From Sipunculus nudus (lineage: Eukaryota > Annelida > Sipuncula > Golfingiida > Sipunculidae), in the NCBI GenBank assembly GCA_026874595.1, contig CM049311.1, forward strand, positions 5,121,676 to 5,185,675: DNA of 64,000 nucleotides. Direction: 5' to 3'. Under the pieces are notes generated by a model. That model was not told the origin of the DNA. It saw only the letters and a program-made list of their open reading frames with translations, and made no database searches. Below are positions 1 through 10,904 of this stretch, piece by piece. The position numbers and the translations under genes were made by a program. Within the stretch, counting starts at the first letter, position 1. Each line of letters opens with the position of its first letter.

Positions 1-1313
1 TATTTAACTCTACTAATTCATTTCAATCTTTAAATTTATGCATATTATCTCATTTAATATGGACTTAACAACATTTTGTATATCAGAAATCGATTCTACA
101 GGAAAAATTACCCCACAAGTAGCCAAGAAAAGATTTCTATTGAGGATTATCGTTATGTTCTTGGGTCAACTCTGTCTTTCATCGCGGTTTTCGAGTGATA
201 TATTTTTACAAAGTGACTATTCTGTTAGTGACCTGGCATTTGACCTAATTATGCATGCTGTCATTTTACGTATGAATATATTGACCTGATACACATTAAG
301 TAATAGATTGACCGGAAGTCTTATTTCCAGACACATATAAACATGCATGACCTGATGATCTCATTATATGGAGCAATTTAATCAACATTTATGAGGGTCT
401 AATAAGGCTGTATATACATGTGAGTTATCATTATACACCGATGAGCTCATCAATCTTTCCGGTTCTTTATCCATTAACTAATCCACTTGAGTTCACCGAG
501 TCAAACGTTGTTCTTCATTTGCTACTGAAGTAATTTTATAGATTCAAATTACTGAATGTCAAAGCATTCCCATTAAATATTTCTTAAGTCACAAATATGT
601 CATCTCCTACCGCATAACAATATAACCCTGGTCTTCATATAGTCGCAATTTATCCAAGATGGTGGAAGAAAAAAAAGCAATCATAGTTATTTTGGTTACA
701 ATATAGATAGATAGATGCTTTATTTTAGACTCACGTTCAATAATCCTACATGAATAGATGATTATACACATAATATACATGTCGTCCATTGGTAATACCA
801 ACACTGAAGGTAGGTAGCAATAACAGAAGCCGATCCCAAACAAAGATACACGACACTGTACAGCTGACCCTGACCCCAGTCAACTAACAAAGACCCCACA
901 AAGACCCAACAACCGGGATTTACAGCAACGACACTATTAGCCTATATCAACTGAAGAGTGACACAGGCTCTGTGCATGTGGTACGACACTAATAAATATT
1001 TAATTTGTCTGTACAAACTTATAGTATTTAAGGTTGTGTTATTCTGTCTAATTTTCATATAGCTTTTGCAAACATACAGTGCTCTGGTCAACCTTCGAGC
1101 CAACGAGTTTTTGCAAAAACAATTATGACTAAGTACAACTGAATATTATATATATAAATTTTGTCTGATAACGTTGTGATTCAAATGATACAAATGTAAA
1201 TCCTGTCAATCATTACTCTGATGTTGAAAGTCAAACATTGGAAGGCCCTATCTACCTGTAACCTGCAAGTCATGACGCCATCACATGAACGACTGTAAGT
1301 AAATATCTTAAAT

Positions 1314-1315
<2 letters not shown>
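1..1315. other. Gene-free AT-rich sequence
   Basis: I see no convincing exon, RNA gene or repeat structure here. The longest open frames are under 85 codons, have no splice signals at sensible places and have AT-driven composition. It is most likely intergenic or intronic. Confidence 0.5.

Positions 1316-1379
<64 letters not shown>
1316..1379. repeat. (TA)n microsatellite
   Basis: About 32 uninterrupted TA dinucleotides. This is a simple tandem repeat, likely polymorphic and prone to cruciform formation; no coding role is visible. Confidence 0.97.
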
Positions 1380-1384
<5 letters not shown>

Positions 1385-2654
1385 TTCGATCTATATATGG
1401 AAATCTCTTCAGGATAATGAAGCTATAGCTTATCTTTTTAAAAATATACCCACATTGTACAGAATAATTAACATCCATTAAATTATCATAACATCCTGGA
1501 ACTGGTTCTTTCGACTCGCCCGAAAAGGGTCTGTTGCCGGGTGAGTTGAACTGCTAGATATACACAATAGTATCTGCAAGTAGGGCTCCGACACCCCTTT
1601 GCGAAATAATGCCTAATTTCTCAAGTACTTTGTAATTTGGGAAGTACGGGAAAAGGCTTAGACAGACTTTGCATCATTACAAAACGTCAAGGCGAGAAAC
1701 TGAAATTCCGAGGCGGGGCCACACATGCAGGTATTTACAAAACTTATAATGTCACCACTTTAAAACATTAAAATATATCCCAGAGAAATACAGTAGCCTA
1801 TATTTAGTAATCTCTCACAATATAAAATGTTGTCACACCATGTGACAAATAGCCTACTGTAAGCTATTTAGACAGCATAGTTTTTAATTATTGTTGATTT
1901 TTAATTTAACAATTTATTATACAGTTTCGAAATAAATTTCATATGATCAGATTGCAATATGAAAAAAACAAAAAAACAAAACAGAATTGTTCTGTTGAAC
2001 AGATATAAGCATACAATAAAAAAAAATAAAATGTTATCCAATTTCGGTGGCTTATTTTCTTGAAAGGAATGTTCGAGCAGCTGGATTCAATATCAGTATT
2101 TTTTTTCGATTATTAAATAAACATTTTCTTAAATGTACGATAAGTCTTTGAACAATATCTTACTACACTGATATAGGTATATTCATCAAAGACGTATGAC
2201 CATCATATAACAGTCATGTTCAGCCGGACAGTGTGATGTCCCGCTAAGGCATGGTGCTTTCTGGTGGTCATTTTTAAATGAAACTATGACTGAAATTTGT
2301 TAGTTCCAAGAAGCTTGGTAGATGGCGCTTCATACTTACTTTAACTGTTAACCTGCCACCCCTATTTGCTCGCCAATAAACAAGATTGGTATCACCCAGC
2401 TGTGATTGCCCTCGATGAACCTTCGTTTACACAAGACGCATCGCACTGACTGTCAACATTTGACCACGTGCGAGGTAAGTGCCCATGCGTTACTGCTCTG
2501 CGTGGTTCATTTTTCCTCGATGAACCTGTCAGCTATACCTATATTCAGGTGATTTTCAGGTGACAGGTTCCTTTATTTTCGCAAACTGCCCTAAGAGATT
2601 TATAGCAGCTGCCGATGTTAAGACCACAGCCATCGTCTGCACATATATCTCAGA
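1380..2654. other. No gene seen; one orphan splice donor
   Basis: No open frame looks coding. A textbook donor lies at 2474/2475 (CGAG followed by GTAAGT), just downstream of a CACGTG E-box at 2465-2470. It could end a non-coding first exon of the plus-strand gene whose main exon begins near 6291, but nothing in the sequence proves that link. Confidence 0.35.
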
Positions 2655-3313
2655 TCACAGGCGCTTGAATCGCTACTTGTGTTGATCTTGGTTTAAATAG
2701 TGTTCAATTTACCTTAACAACAATCCCCTACCGTTTAATGAGCTTTAAACCATGTTATATCGTTGGCCGGTACTTGTTTATATAATAGATACACAAGGCC
2801 GGCATCCAAGTCTGCGGACGAGTCTGTATCCATTAAGCGACGAACAGACAGATTTATCCCAGATTACTATTTCCATCATTATCAACCAATCAGGTGTTAG
2901 ATTCCAGGGGGAATTCTTACTGCTGACCAAGATACATGGGGATTTCCTTGTTTGGGGTAACAGCTGCTTAATGGATGCAGACTAGTTACAAATAAGAGCT
3001 CATTACACGTGGTACACTGTGTGTATTGGAATTGTTGATGCTTTTATAGAAAGAAGAACTGGCCATTTAACCACTGTAAGTTTCTTCCCTTGAAAATCTT
3101 TGAAATATTTGGGAATTTCCATTGATTTCTTGTATCATCGCCTAACCGTCCGCAGACTTGGATGCCGGCCTTGTGTATCTATTATATAAACAAGTACCGG
3201 CAAACGATATAACATGGTTTAAAGCTCATTAAACGGTAGTGGATTGTTGTTAAGGTATATTGAACACTATTTAAACCAAGATCAACACAAATAGCGATTC
3301 AAGCGCCTGTACT
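2655..3313. mobile_element. Fold-back element with ~165-bp inverted arms
   Basis: The sequence at about 2655-2820 reappears as its reverse complement at about 3147-3313, with only scattered substitutions and small indels. The arms enclose a ~326-bp unrelated spacer. Arms this long and this similar are typical of fold-back transposons or long-TIR MITEs. No transposase is encoded. The short open frame over the left arm is a by-product. I could not identify a target-site duplication by eye, so the outer limits are approximate. Confidence 0.7.
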
Positions 3314-3699
3314 CAGATCCTCTGACAGCGGGACAGGTAAATGAACGTCTGCAGCTAGTGACACATACCAGCGCTTATCGCATACGATAAATGCATCCGG
3401 TAATCGCATCCGTCTAATCAATAAATAGTACTATAATTTTACTTGAACGTGACATATGTATACCTCCGGCAACGATTATCAGCTGCATTCAACGGATCCC
3501 CTGTTCACAGTTATTTACCTAAACATTGTTCGGTTTTTGCGATGACCGCATCCGGTAAACATGAAATTGAGAAGGGACTCAATTCCACAATGCCACGTGC
3601 ATTTACAAATCTCACAAAAGAACGGTCGGGGTGTGTGTGTGTGGGGGGGGGTAAATTAAAAGAGGCACCCCTACCTCTACAACCCTCGCCATCCGTCAC

Positions 3700-4030
3700 T
3701 GGTCACGCCACGACAAAGGGAAATAACAAAGCCTGGAGGCAATCAAGCGTGATTGGAGCGGAACGTGGCGTTTGCGGGAAAATCAGTTAATTGGGAGGGT
3801 GGGTGGGGGGAGGGGTTTTAATCCCAAAATAATATATATATATTTTACCAACGGACGCGATAAACTCGATGCGATAAACGCTGACATATGTCACCAGTTT
3901 TATAACTGTCCTATGATTTTTGGCGGGTACAATCGCGTACGCCCAGATTAGTGGTGAGTTTGCGTATGCGGTATGGGTGCGGGCATTGCGCAATCCGCGG
4001 ATGCCTAGTTTGTCATCGTAACCAAACAGA
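3700..4030 (+). promoter_or_regulatory. CpG-rich putative promoter / 5' UTR region
   Basis: This stretch is much richer in CpG and GC than its surroundings. It contains an inverted CCAAT box (GATTGG near 3750), a TTTTGGCGGG element resembling an E2F site (about 3917-3927) and a splice donor at 3953/3954 (GTG followed by GTGAGT). It lies 2.3 kb upstream of the acceptor that opens the large plus-strand exon. It is therefore a reasonable promoter and first non-coding exon for that gene. This assignment is inference from position and composition. Confidence 0.35.
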
Positions 4031-4513
4031 AACTGATTTATTGACGTTTCATGTCACATTTGTTCAAAACTATTATGTCCACTAGCATTTTGTTATCGAC
4101 TGTAGACAAATTTTATGGTATACTAATATACTTTTCATTGTCCTCATAAAACCGCGCCTGTTTTCAACAGGGTCATATATCAGAATCTAACTTTGATAAA
4201 CCGCATGCCTCGCGGAGACCTATCCCTAAACAAGGCTTGTTTATTGTTGTGCAGCCATAACGGTCATACTCGCGCAGCTGCAATCAGACCTCGTATGAAA
4301 CACACTCCTGTAATATATCTTAGTGCACATTCAAGCAGGTGTTGTGTTGTTGCAGTGGCGTCAATTTATCTTCAAGAGCGGGGGGGGGGGGTGAATTTCT
4401 ATAATTGGACAACCTTTTTTTTTATAAAGAAACACACATATATATTTATATATTATATATATCTTTTATTGTATTGAGATATATATAATATTTTATTGAT
4501 TACATTGAACAAG

Positions 4514-4548
4514 TGGGGGGGGGGGGGTTATATATACCCCCCCCCCCC
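4514..4548. repeat. G13 / C12 inverted homopolymer pair
   Basis: A run of 13 G (4515-4527), a 9-base TA spacer (TTATATATA) and a run of 12 C (4537-4548). The two runs are perfect complements and can form a hairpin; each alone could also form G-quadruplex or i-motif structures. A separate G run lies near 4380-4390. Confidence 0.9.
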
Positions 4549-5006
4549 ATATTGAAGCCCCAGTGTTGTTGTCTAGGAGATGGTTGTCCTATAGCTATAT
4601 ATATATAAAAGAACTAGCAATCAAAAGCTCAAAACAAATGAGCCTATTGAACAAACGTTCGGACATTGTTCCCACCTGTCGCCATGTATAATGCACTAAG
4701 GGCTAGTCCATTATTCCAATTCTCACTTTCTGTATCTTTCGTCATGATTACATAATATGTAAGGTTAAGGTGTTAAAGTTAATTGGGACTTTGTGTATTC
4801 AAGTGTCAGAGCTTAGTTGCTGGGTAATTACATAATGACTGTAATCGCTTAGCCTTGATTAGCCCTACATGGCAACACTATTCAGTCTAATTGCACTTTC
4901 ATTCAGCTCCTGTGCACATCATTCTTCTGTTGCATCTGTTCTGAAAGGTCAAGAAAATCTCTGATTGGCTAGTTAATTGTGTATGAATCTTGCTTGAAGA
5001 CATGCT

Positions 5007-5007
5007 G

Positions 5008-5048
<41 letters not shown>
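5007..5048. repeat. Compound (AT)n(GT)n microsatellite
   Basis: About 11 AT dinucleotides followed directly by about 10 GT dinucleotides. Simple sequence repeat with no coding content. Confidence 0.95.
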
Positions 5049-6290
5049 TATGAAACCAACTTGGCTATGTTATCATTCGATCACAGAGGTACATCTACAA
5101 ATAAGCGTTTATCCACGCGTTGCCTCATGGGAATTTCGCCTGAATGACGTATCATGTAGGGTTTCCCAGTATCTGCTCTGTCCTGATGTCTTTGAGTAAA
5201 ATAAATGCTACCCAGTCAATAAATAAATAGTTTTTATCTTGTTAATTTCAAAGATGGCGATCAAGCATATTTTTGGGCAAAACGGTTGTTAAAGTTTCAT
5301 ATTAAGCAATGGGATCAAAATCACATTATTCAATCGTGGGAAACATCAGTACCGCCTCTTTCGAAGTACTGCCCCTCCGAATACTAAGCCCTCTGCCTGA
5401 TTTGCAATGAATGGAGTAACCCAGCTTTCGTGTTGGCAAAGTAGGGTCAAGTTTCATGTGCACAATGTACAACTACTTGTATGAGACAGAATGATTGACG
5501 AGGCATTCCTTAGGTCAGTCCAAAGAGGAACAAATAAAGTAAACTAATGAGGACAGGGAAGGATTCATTAGACATTGGGATATGTACCCCATCTTTAAAT
5601 CGTCAGTGGCCAGGGCTGTACGTCAAATATATTATTATCAAAACATATTGCATATTAAACACATTCTTTTTGTCTCCTCACTCGATTAGTTTTAGATATA
5701 TTTATTAGACACATGCCTCAAATTCTAGCTCGGCGGGACTTTCTCCTGTGAACAACAATTTCTATTTTATACGATACAAGGTTATATTTATTGCATGTAG
5801 TTCAAGCCACGGAATCCTTCTGGTACAACCTATACCAGTAGGTCATGTTACAGTTCTAAATGTGTTCTGTATTTCTCTGTTTTTTTCTCTCTCATTCCGG
5901 TTACTTTATTTTTACATAGTGCTTGCCTTGACGTGATGCCGAGGCTATATTCAAGATAGGTTTTAGGTGATACGTCATTGAAAATGACATTTTCCTTTAG
6001 AATAATGTTAACATAACTTGCATGGTATAGTTAAGATATATTGTTATGAAAAAAACTATGTTTGTGAATCAGCTCCATGGAAATGTTTAGATATGTACCT
6101 GATAAGTATATGATAGATCATCATGTAAGATGTATGTGTAACAACTGTAGACACTATGGTGTTAGCTCAGGAGCTTATAAAAACGCTTGCACATTCAGGA
6201 TGGGCTTCCTAGGACGATATGCAGTTCAGACTTTGGAAACTGATGCATTTAGTCAGAATCCCATAATGTGTTTGTATGTAATCATTTCAG
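5049..6290 (+). other. Probable 5' intron of the large-exon gene
   Basis: No coding exon is visible. The tract ends in a plausible acceptor (ATCATTTCAG, AG at 6289-6290). A TAA (6300-6302) in the frame of the long reading frame sits just before its ATG, so whatever is spliced here is 5' UTR rather than upstream coding sequence. Confidence 0.45.
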
Positions 6291-6305
6291 GTTGTAACAT
6301 AAGCG

Positions 6306-9300
6306 ATGGAATGCCGTTTACCTGACCAGCATCTTCACACTCCTACACCAGCCCAGAATTGTGGAAAAACTGATCAGTGGCCGGAGCTGAAAAACCAACA
6401 GAGACAAGGCCATGTCGGTAGTACATTACCAGCATACAGCCAGAGTCATGGACCTAATACATTACTATTGCCTAACCAAAACAATGTCCGTAATGCTGTA
6501 CCGTTGTATACACAGCATAATATGCGTTACACAGCACCTGTGAATACGCATAAGCATGGACGCAACACATTCCCGTTACAGAGGAAAACTAACGCACAAA
6601 ATGCTTTATCAGTTGGTACACATGTTAACAGACACAACGCATTACCGTTACGGAGAAAAACTAATGGCCAAAATGCGTTATCAATGGACACACATATTAA
6701 TGGACACAATGCATCATCTTTTCAGAGACAAAATAATGGACATAATTTATTACCTTTGCAAAATCATAGTAACAGACAAAATGCATTACCCTCACATTTT
6801 CAGGAAAATTTTCATTATGCATTGCCATTAACTGCGCAGAATAATTCACAGACTACGTCACACTTATCCCATTATCTACATAACGCTGGGTCAGAAGTCG
6901 TCACTCGAGAATCATGTGATGTCCAAGGAAGTACCTTTTTTAACGTTAACAGACAACATCAGGCCCAGCAGGCATTCAGTTTATCGCAGGACAGTCTTTC
7001 TGTGTCAATTGAGTGTTCACCAAATCGTGTTCCTGCTTTACTGAGCTATATGTCTGAAAATAATATGACATTTGATCAAATAATTCAACATGTAAAATCT
7101 AGAAGGTCTACAGAAGGGGCAGTTCAGAATGTTTCCGCTTGTGTGCAGAAAAGCACCGTGAATACATTTCAAACTGCAACACCCTTCGATCAAGCTGCAT
7201 CCACATATGCCCGGTCCCGTCCTCCTGTCATCAACAAATTACGGTCAAGAATACAATCACGACAACACGGGGCAGCCACTGGAACGCAGATGAGCATGAT
7301 TCAAATGCCACCGTCTTCCATGCAGAACGTACAAAACCAGAACGTTTCTTTATCACATCCACAACTGCTTCCCGGAGAGAATCCACATGGACTAAATCAA
7401 GATTTCCCGTTGAATCAAACTGCTCAACCCATGCTTAATGATGGACCAAATCCTAACAAGTTATGGCGAGCTTTAAATAATCTGCATACTAACAGTCAGC
7501 CTTCTTTCTCCCAGGATCCACGAATACGAAGTTGCAGTTCAAGCACGCACAAAGTCCCTCAGACAGTCAAAACGACGACATGCTTAAATCCTTCCAAGGG
7601 ATTTCCCCGGCACAACCAAGCAAGTAACAACATTTCTAATACTCCTGTGACCACCTCGCTTCGGCCAAAATCTCATGTTCCTGCGCCCTCATCAATCATA
7701 AACGAACCTACATACCTTGGTGTATGGGATAAAGATGATCACGCTATAACCGAAGCGCTTTCTCAGAAAAACTCAAGGCAAAATGTTCAGCGAAACGAAA
7801 TGGCTCATCAGAGGAGCGAGTCTGGACCCACCAACATTGTAACTAAACATCCTGTGACAACCGATACTCCGACAAACATGTATCCAGAGATACCAGTATC
7901 AAACACTGTCAGCATATCAGCAAGGTCGACGACACAAACAACGGGACTTGATTTGACTAGGAATGTTCCCACAGGTCCCCAAACAGCTGCAGTTCTGAGT
8001 CATAATCCCTACGCTGTGTGTACAGCTAGATCAAGGAGAGTGTCAGTGTCAAGCGTTCCGGACTCGAGGCACGAGAGTGTAAATGTCAGTACAACAACTT
8101 CAAGGACAACACCAGTGACAATTTTAAGCGTTTCGGAAACGCAAAACATACGATTTGGGTTTCAGGATAAGGAAGGACCGAGGACTGTGACCGTTGATAT
8201 CAACGGGGTAAGACATGTTTTAGAACTCCCTGCTAGTGAAACCGTTTATCGCGTAAACAGCAGGAGCCAGTATGAACCCCCTCAGGACGAGGCTTCCTTA
8301 GCTCCTTCCAGGGAACTTGAGCCAGAATGCACGACTTATGCAGCATGCTCCCCGACAAATTTGTGTGGAAATGGTGTTAGTGTTCCTGACAATGACAATA
8401 CTCCCCAGCAAGAGGCAGTTTTACCACTTCTCAAGAAAGAGGATGTTCATTCAAGTATAGCCAGCACTTTGCAGTTTCCAGCCCCCACGGGCAGAGAAGA
8501 AATTGGTGTAGAATATAATAAAGAGAGTTATGCTGATATTCCTGTTAATATAGATGAAAACATTCACAATTCAGTTGCACAGTCAAATGCCAATGACCAG
8601 CATGGTTCTGTTAAATCAAATAGTTCTACTCCTGTCCAGGGTATTACGCGTGATAGCTTGCTTTTTAATGGAGAACATAAGTCGAGTGCCATGGACGCAG
8701 TTGTCGGGTGCATAGATCAAAACAGAATCACAGGTTTGAGTGAAAACCAAGATGGTACCGATCCGCATGATGGGAAAAAGGTCAATAAAAGTAATGAATC
8801 TGAAAATCTGTCAAAGCATACACTTGATTACGTTGTTACACCGGAAATCGTGCCATGCAGTACACAGCCAAATCCGGGTGAATTCACTTTGAAGTGTTCA
8901 GATGAAGACAACTGTAGTAACATTTTGCGTTCATCGTATAGTGATGTCCAAAAAACGAAAAGAAACGTGACAAAACCAGAAGCGGTAGCGCCTGCAAATC
9001 CAAACCACGGGCCACCGGCAGTTTCAGTTTCAGAAAGATCTGTTGAATTATCATTCAGTCCTGAATCAAGTGTTCTGTCGGCCCTTTCACCATCACCATC
9101 ATCCATCAGCAGGGAGGCTAAGTCAGTGATATTCCACCATTTGATGAATGATGGCGTAGTAGTCTCTGTTAATGATGACAATGAAACTACTCGAAGTGCT
9201 GGCGAAATTTTATCGGAAAATCTATCTGAAAATAAACGGAAAACTAATCTATCTCCCACAAAGGTGCCTAGACGTTCATCTTGTGCATTAAGTGTTCGAA

Positions 9301-10451
9301 AACCACAAGAGTCAAATGTTGAAAAAAAGAATCGTGGTCAAATGGACGAAGTGACAAATCCAGCCATGGATAGTTCTTCTTCCAAAGATACGTGTGAAAG
9401 TAGCCCTACACACCGTGGTGATTCAGCAGACATTTTGGTTCGGGCGGACAGTGATCCAGAAGAAGCAGCAGAGTGGAATGTTGCAAAACCACCTTTACAG
9501 ACACTAACAAACAAAAGTCCTTCCAGAGAAACCTCCCAGTCAAACGAATATTCTTCTCGTCCAATTCTGAAAGTTTCGCCATTTTTGATCAAAGAAAATG
9601 AAACTGGCACTTCTGCTGTGAATGCATTTAAATCGAAATGTGATGAAAAAATAGTAGCTGGATATGAATCTCAAAGAACTGAACCGTCCGATGCCTCAAC
9701 TGATACTATTGATGATTGTTCAACCGAGGGATATTCTTCTTCAGAATGCGAAGCAACTTCCAGTGATGAAGACAACACAAAATTGACAAGCAGGAAAAAC
9801 AGAAGTGCACAGTATTCTTTCAAGAGTAGCTATGAAAATACTAAAGAAATTTTACCAAAGCTTAGAAGAGTAAGGGTCAGTCGGGATCGGGCCACTTTGA
9901 AAAGGCCACAAGGTGAAAGTAGAGATGACGGAAGAACCCCTGTAGCCAAGCTTAAACAAAGAGGGATGGGGAGTGCTAGACATAATGGCAAAAGAAAGTT
10001 ATGTGACAGTGAAACAGAAGAAGGAAGGAAACGGGTAATCAAATTTAGACGAATCAGAGTTATAACTGACAGTGATAGTGACAGTGCCAGCGATGAAGAA
10101 CATATCAGACATGTAGCTAAGTTAAGGCGAGTCAGGTTAGGTCGTCGTCCATATGGTTTGAAAGAACTATCCAGTGACAGTGATGATGAAAATTTAACAG
10201 AGATGCCAAAGCGTAGAAAAGTTAGATGTAATCCGAAACGTAATCGAAATGTGTTTGGTATTGCCACAAATGATATCGGAACAAACGAACATTACAGTGA
10301 TGGAGATGATTCATCAGATAATGGTAAACGTGAAGTCTTCAGCACTCATCAGAAAATGTACCTTACGCCAGATATAAATTCTCTCAGACCGTTAACAGTT
10401 GTTTTAGATCGTGTGGATACAAAGGGAAGGATGAGTGTCAGTCTTACTTAG
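6306..10451 (+). CDS. Large single-exon gene: 1381-aa low-complexity, probably nuclear protein, unknown family
   Basis: I do not recognise this protein. It starts at the first ATG after an in-frame TAA (6300-6302), in a strong context (GCGATGG), 16 bases after a plausible acceptor. The sequence is rich in Ser, Asn, Thr, His and Gln and looks largely disordered. Visible parts are: residues 39-182, twelve tandem 12-residue repeats of the type NALPLxxxxNxx; about 236-268, a possible short helical segment; about 617-655, the most hydrophobic, strand-like stretch (starts FGFQDKEGPRTV); and 1185-1308, four basic motifs KLRRVRV, KFRRIRV, KLRRVRL and KRRKVRC separated by acidic Ser/Asp/Glu clusters that resemble casein kinase 2 sites. 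The basic and acidic C-terminus suggests nuclear localisation and nucleic-acid or chromatin contact (inference). No membrane segment or signal peptide is seen. The frame continues past the TAG, so the true C-terminus is uncertain. Opposite-strand open frames inside are shadows. Confidence 0.85.
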   Translation: MECRLPDQHLHTPTPAQNCGKTDQWPELKNQQRQGHVGSTLPAYSQSHGPNTLLLPNQNNVRNAVPLYTQHNMRYTAPVNTHKHGRNTFPLQRKTNAQNALSVGTHVNRHNALPLRRKTNGQNALSMDTHINGHNASSFQRQNNGHNLLPLQNHSNRQNALPSHFQENFHYALPLTAQNNSQTTSHLSHYLHNAGSEVVTRESCDVQGSTFFNVNRQHQAQQAFSLSQDSLSVSIECSPNRVPALLSYMSENNMTFDQIIQHVKSRRSTEGAVQNVSACVQKSTVNTFQTATPFDQAASTYARSRPPVINKLRSRIQSRQHGAATGTQMSMIQMPPSSMQNVQNQNVSLSHPQLLPGENPHGLNQDFPLNQTAQPMLNDGPNPNKLWRALNNLHTNSQPSFSQDPRIRSCSSSTHKVPQTVKTTTCLNPSKGFPRHNQASNNISNTPVTTSLRPKSHVPAPSSIINEPTYLGVWDKDDHAITEALSQKNSRQNVQRNEMAHQRSESGPTNIVTKHPVTTDTPTNMYPEIPVSNTVSISARSTTQTTGLDLTRNVPTGPQTAAVLSHNPYAVCTARSRRVSVSSVPDSRHESVNVSTTTSRTTPVTILSVSETQNIRFGFQDKEGPRTVTVDINGVRHVLELPASETVYRVNSRSQYEPPQDEASLAPSRELEPECTTYAACSPTNLCGNGVSVPDNDNTPQQEAVLPLLKKEDVHSSIASTLQFPAPTGREEIGVEYNKESYADIPVNIDENIHNSVAQSNANDQHGSVKSNSSTPVQGITRDSLLFNGEHKSSAMDAVVGCIDQNRITGLSENQDGTDPHDGKKVNKSNESENLSKHTLDYVVTPEIVPCSTQPNPGEFTLKCSDEDNCSNILRSSYSDVQKTKRNVTKPEAVAPANPNHGPPAVSVSERSVELSFSPESSVLSALSPSPSSISREAKSVIFHHLMNDGVVVSVNDDNETTRSAGEILSENLSENKRKTNLSPTKVPRRSSCALSVRKPQESNVEKKNRGQMDEVTNPAMDSSSSKDTCESSPTHRGDSADILVRADSDPEEAAEWNVAKPPLQTLTNKSPSRETSQSNEYSSRPILKVSPFLIKENETGTSAVNAFKSKCDEKIVAGYESQRTEPSDASTDTIDDCSTEGYSSSECEATSSDEDNTKLTSRKNRSAQYSFKSSYENTKEILPKLRRVRVSRDRATLKRPQGESRDDGRTPVAKLKQRGMGSARHNGKRKLCDSETEEGRKRVIKFRRIRVITDSDSDSASDEEHIRHVAKLRRVRLGRRPYGLKELSSDSDDENLTEMPKRRKVRCNPKRNRNVFGIATNDIGTNEHYSDGDDSSDNGKREVFSTHQKMYLTPDINSLRPLTVVLDRVDTKGRMSVSLT
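6420..6851 (+). repeat. Coding 36-bp tandem repeat (12 x 12 residues)
   Basis: Residues 39-182 divide exactly into twelve 12-residue units with no indel. Examples are NALPLRRKTNGQ, NALSMDTHINGH, NLLPLQNHSNRQ and NALPSHFQENFH. The consensus is N-A-L-P-L, five variable residues centred on Thr, Gln or His, then N and two variable residues. Units differ at many positions while the spacing is constant, so the array is old rather than a fresh DNA slippage product. Confidence 0.85.
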
Positions 10452-10904
10452 AAGAAACAGAAAACCGAATCAAGTGAAAATTGCTCACCGCTTTCAGCTG
10501 TTGGTCAGAGTAAAGATCAGGTCATGAACTCTCATAATAAAAACTCGCTTATGGCATCGTCATCTGAACCATGCCATCCACTGAAGGAGATAAAGAACCA
10601 GATTCAAATTACATCTTCAGTGCCACTTGTTACCAATGTAATACCTGTGTCCACTGAGGAACTCAAGGGTAGTGTTGTTGCACCGCCATCTAAATCTTAC
10701 CAGGCACTCGGGGCCAAATAACATCTGCAGTCCTATGCTAGAAATGCATTAGGCAAGTCCACTGAGAGATCTCAGGTTGGCAGTGCGGTGTGCTCAGGTG
10801 CACATGCGGCCACAACAATAAACATCAAGTGGAACAGAAGAAGTGCAGTCTTGTTGATTCTTTTTTCCATGGACTTGAAGAGAAGAAGGAACAGTTTCGC
10901 TTGA
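10452..10904 (+). other. In-frame open extension downstream of the TAG (decayed or readthrough C-terminus; 3' UTR)
   Basis: The frame of the 1381-codon exon remains open for 89 codons after its TAG (10449-10451), up to a TAA at 10719-10721, and then for 60 more codons to a TGA at 10902-10904. The first extension has the same Ser/Lys/Pro-rich, disordered character as the upstream protein (for example SSEPCHPLKEIKNQIQ). Possible explanations are a recent nonsense mutation or assembly error at the TAG, stop-codon readthrough, or an older longer protein that has lost its end. By sequence alone it should be treated as 3' UTR with coding ancestry. Confidence 0.55.

Noticed and set aside
2752-2985. 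77-codon frame over the fold-back arm
   Set aside because: It runs from the inverted-repeat arm into the spacer and is mirrored by non-coding sequence at 3147-3313.
8828-10267. Minus-strand frames of 90-145 codons inside the large exon
   Set aside because: Shadows of the serine- and lysine-rich plus-strand coding sequence.
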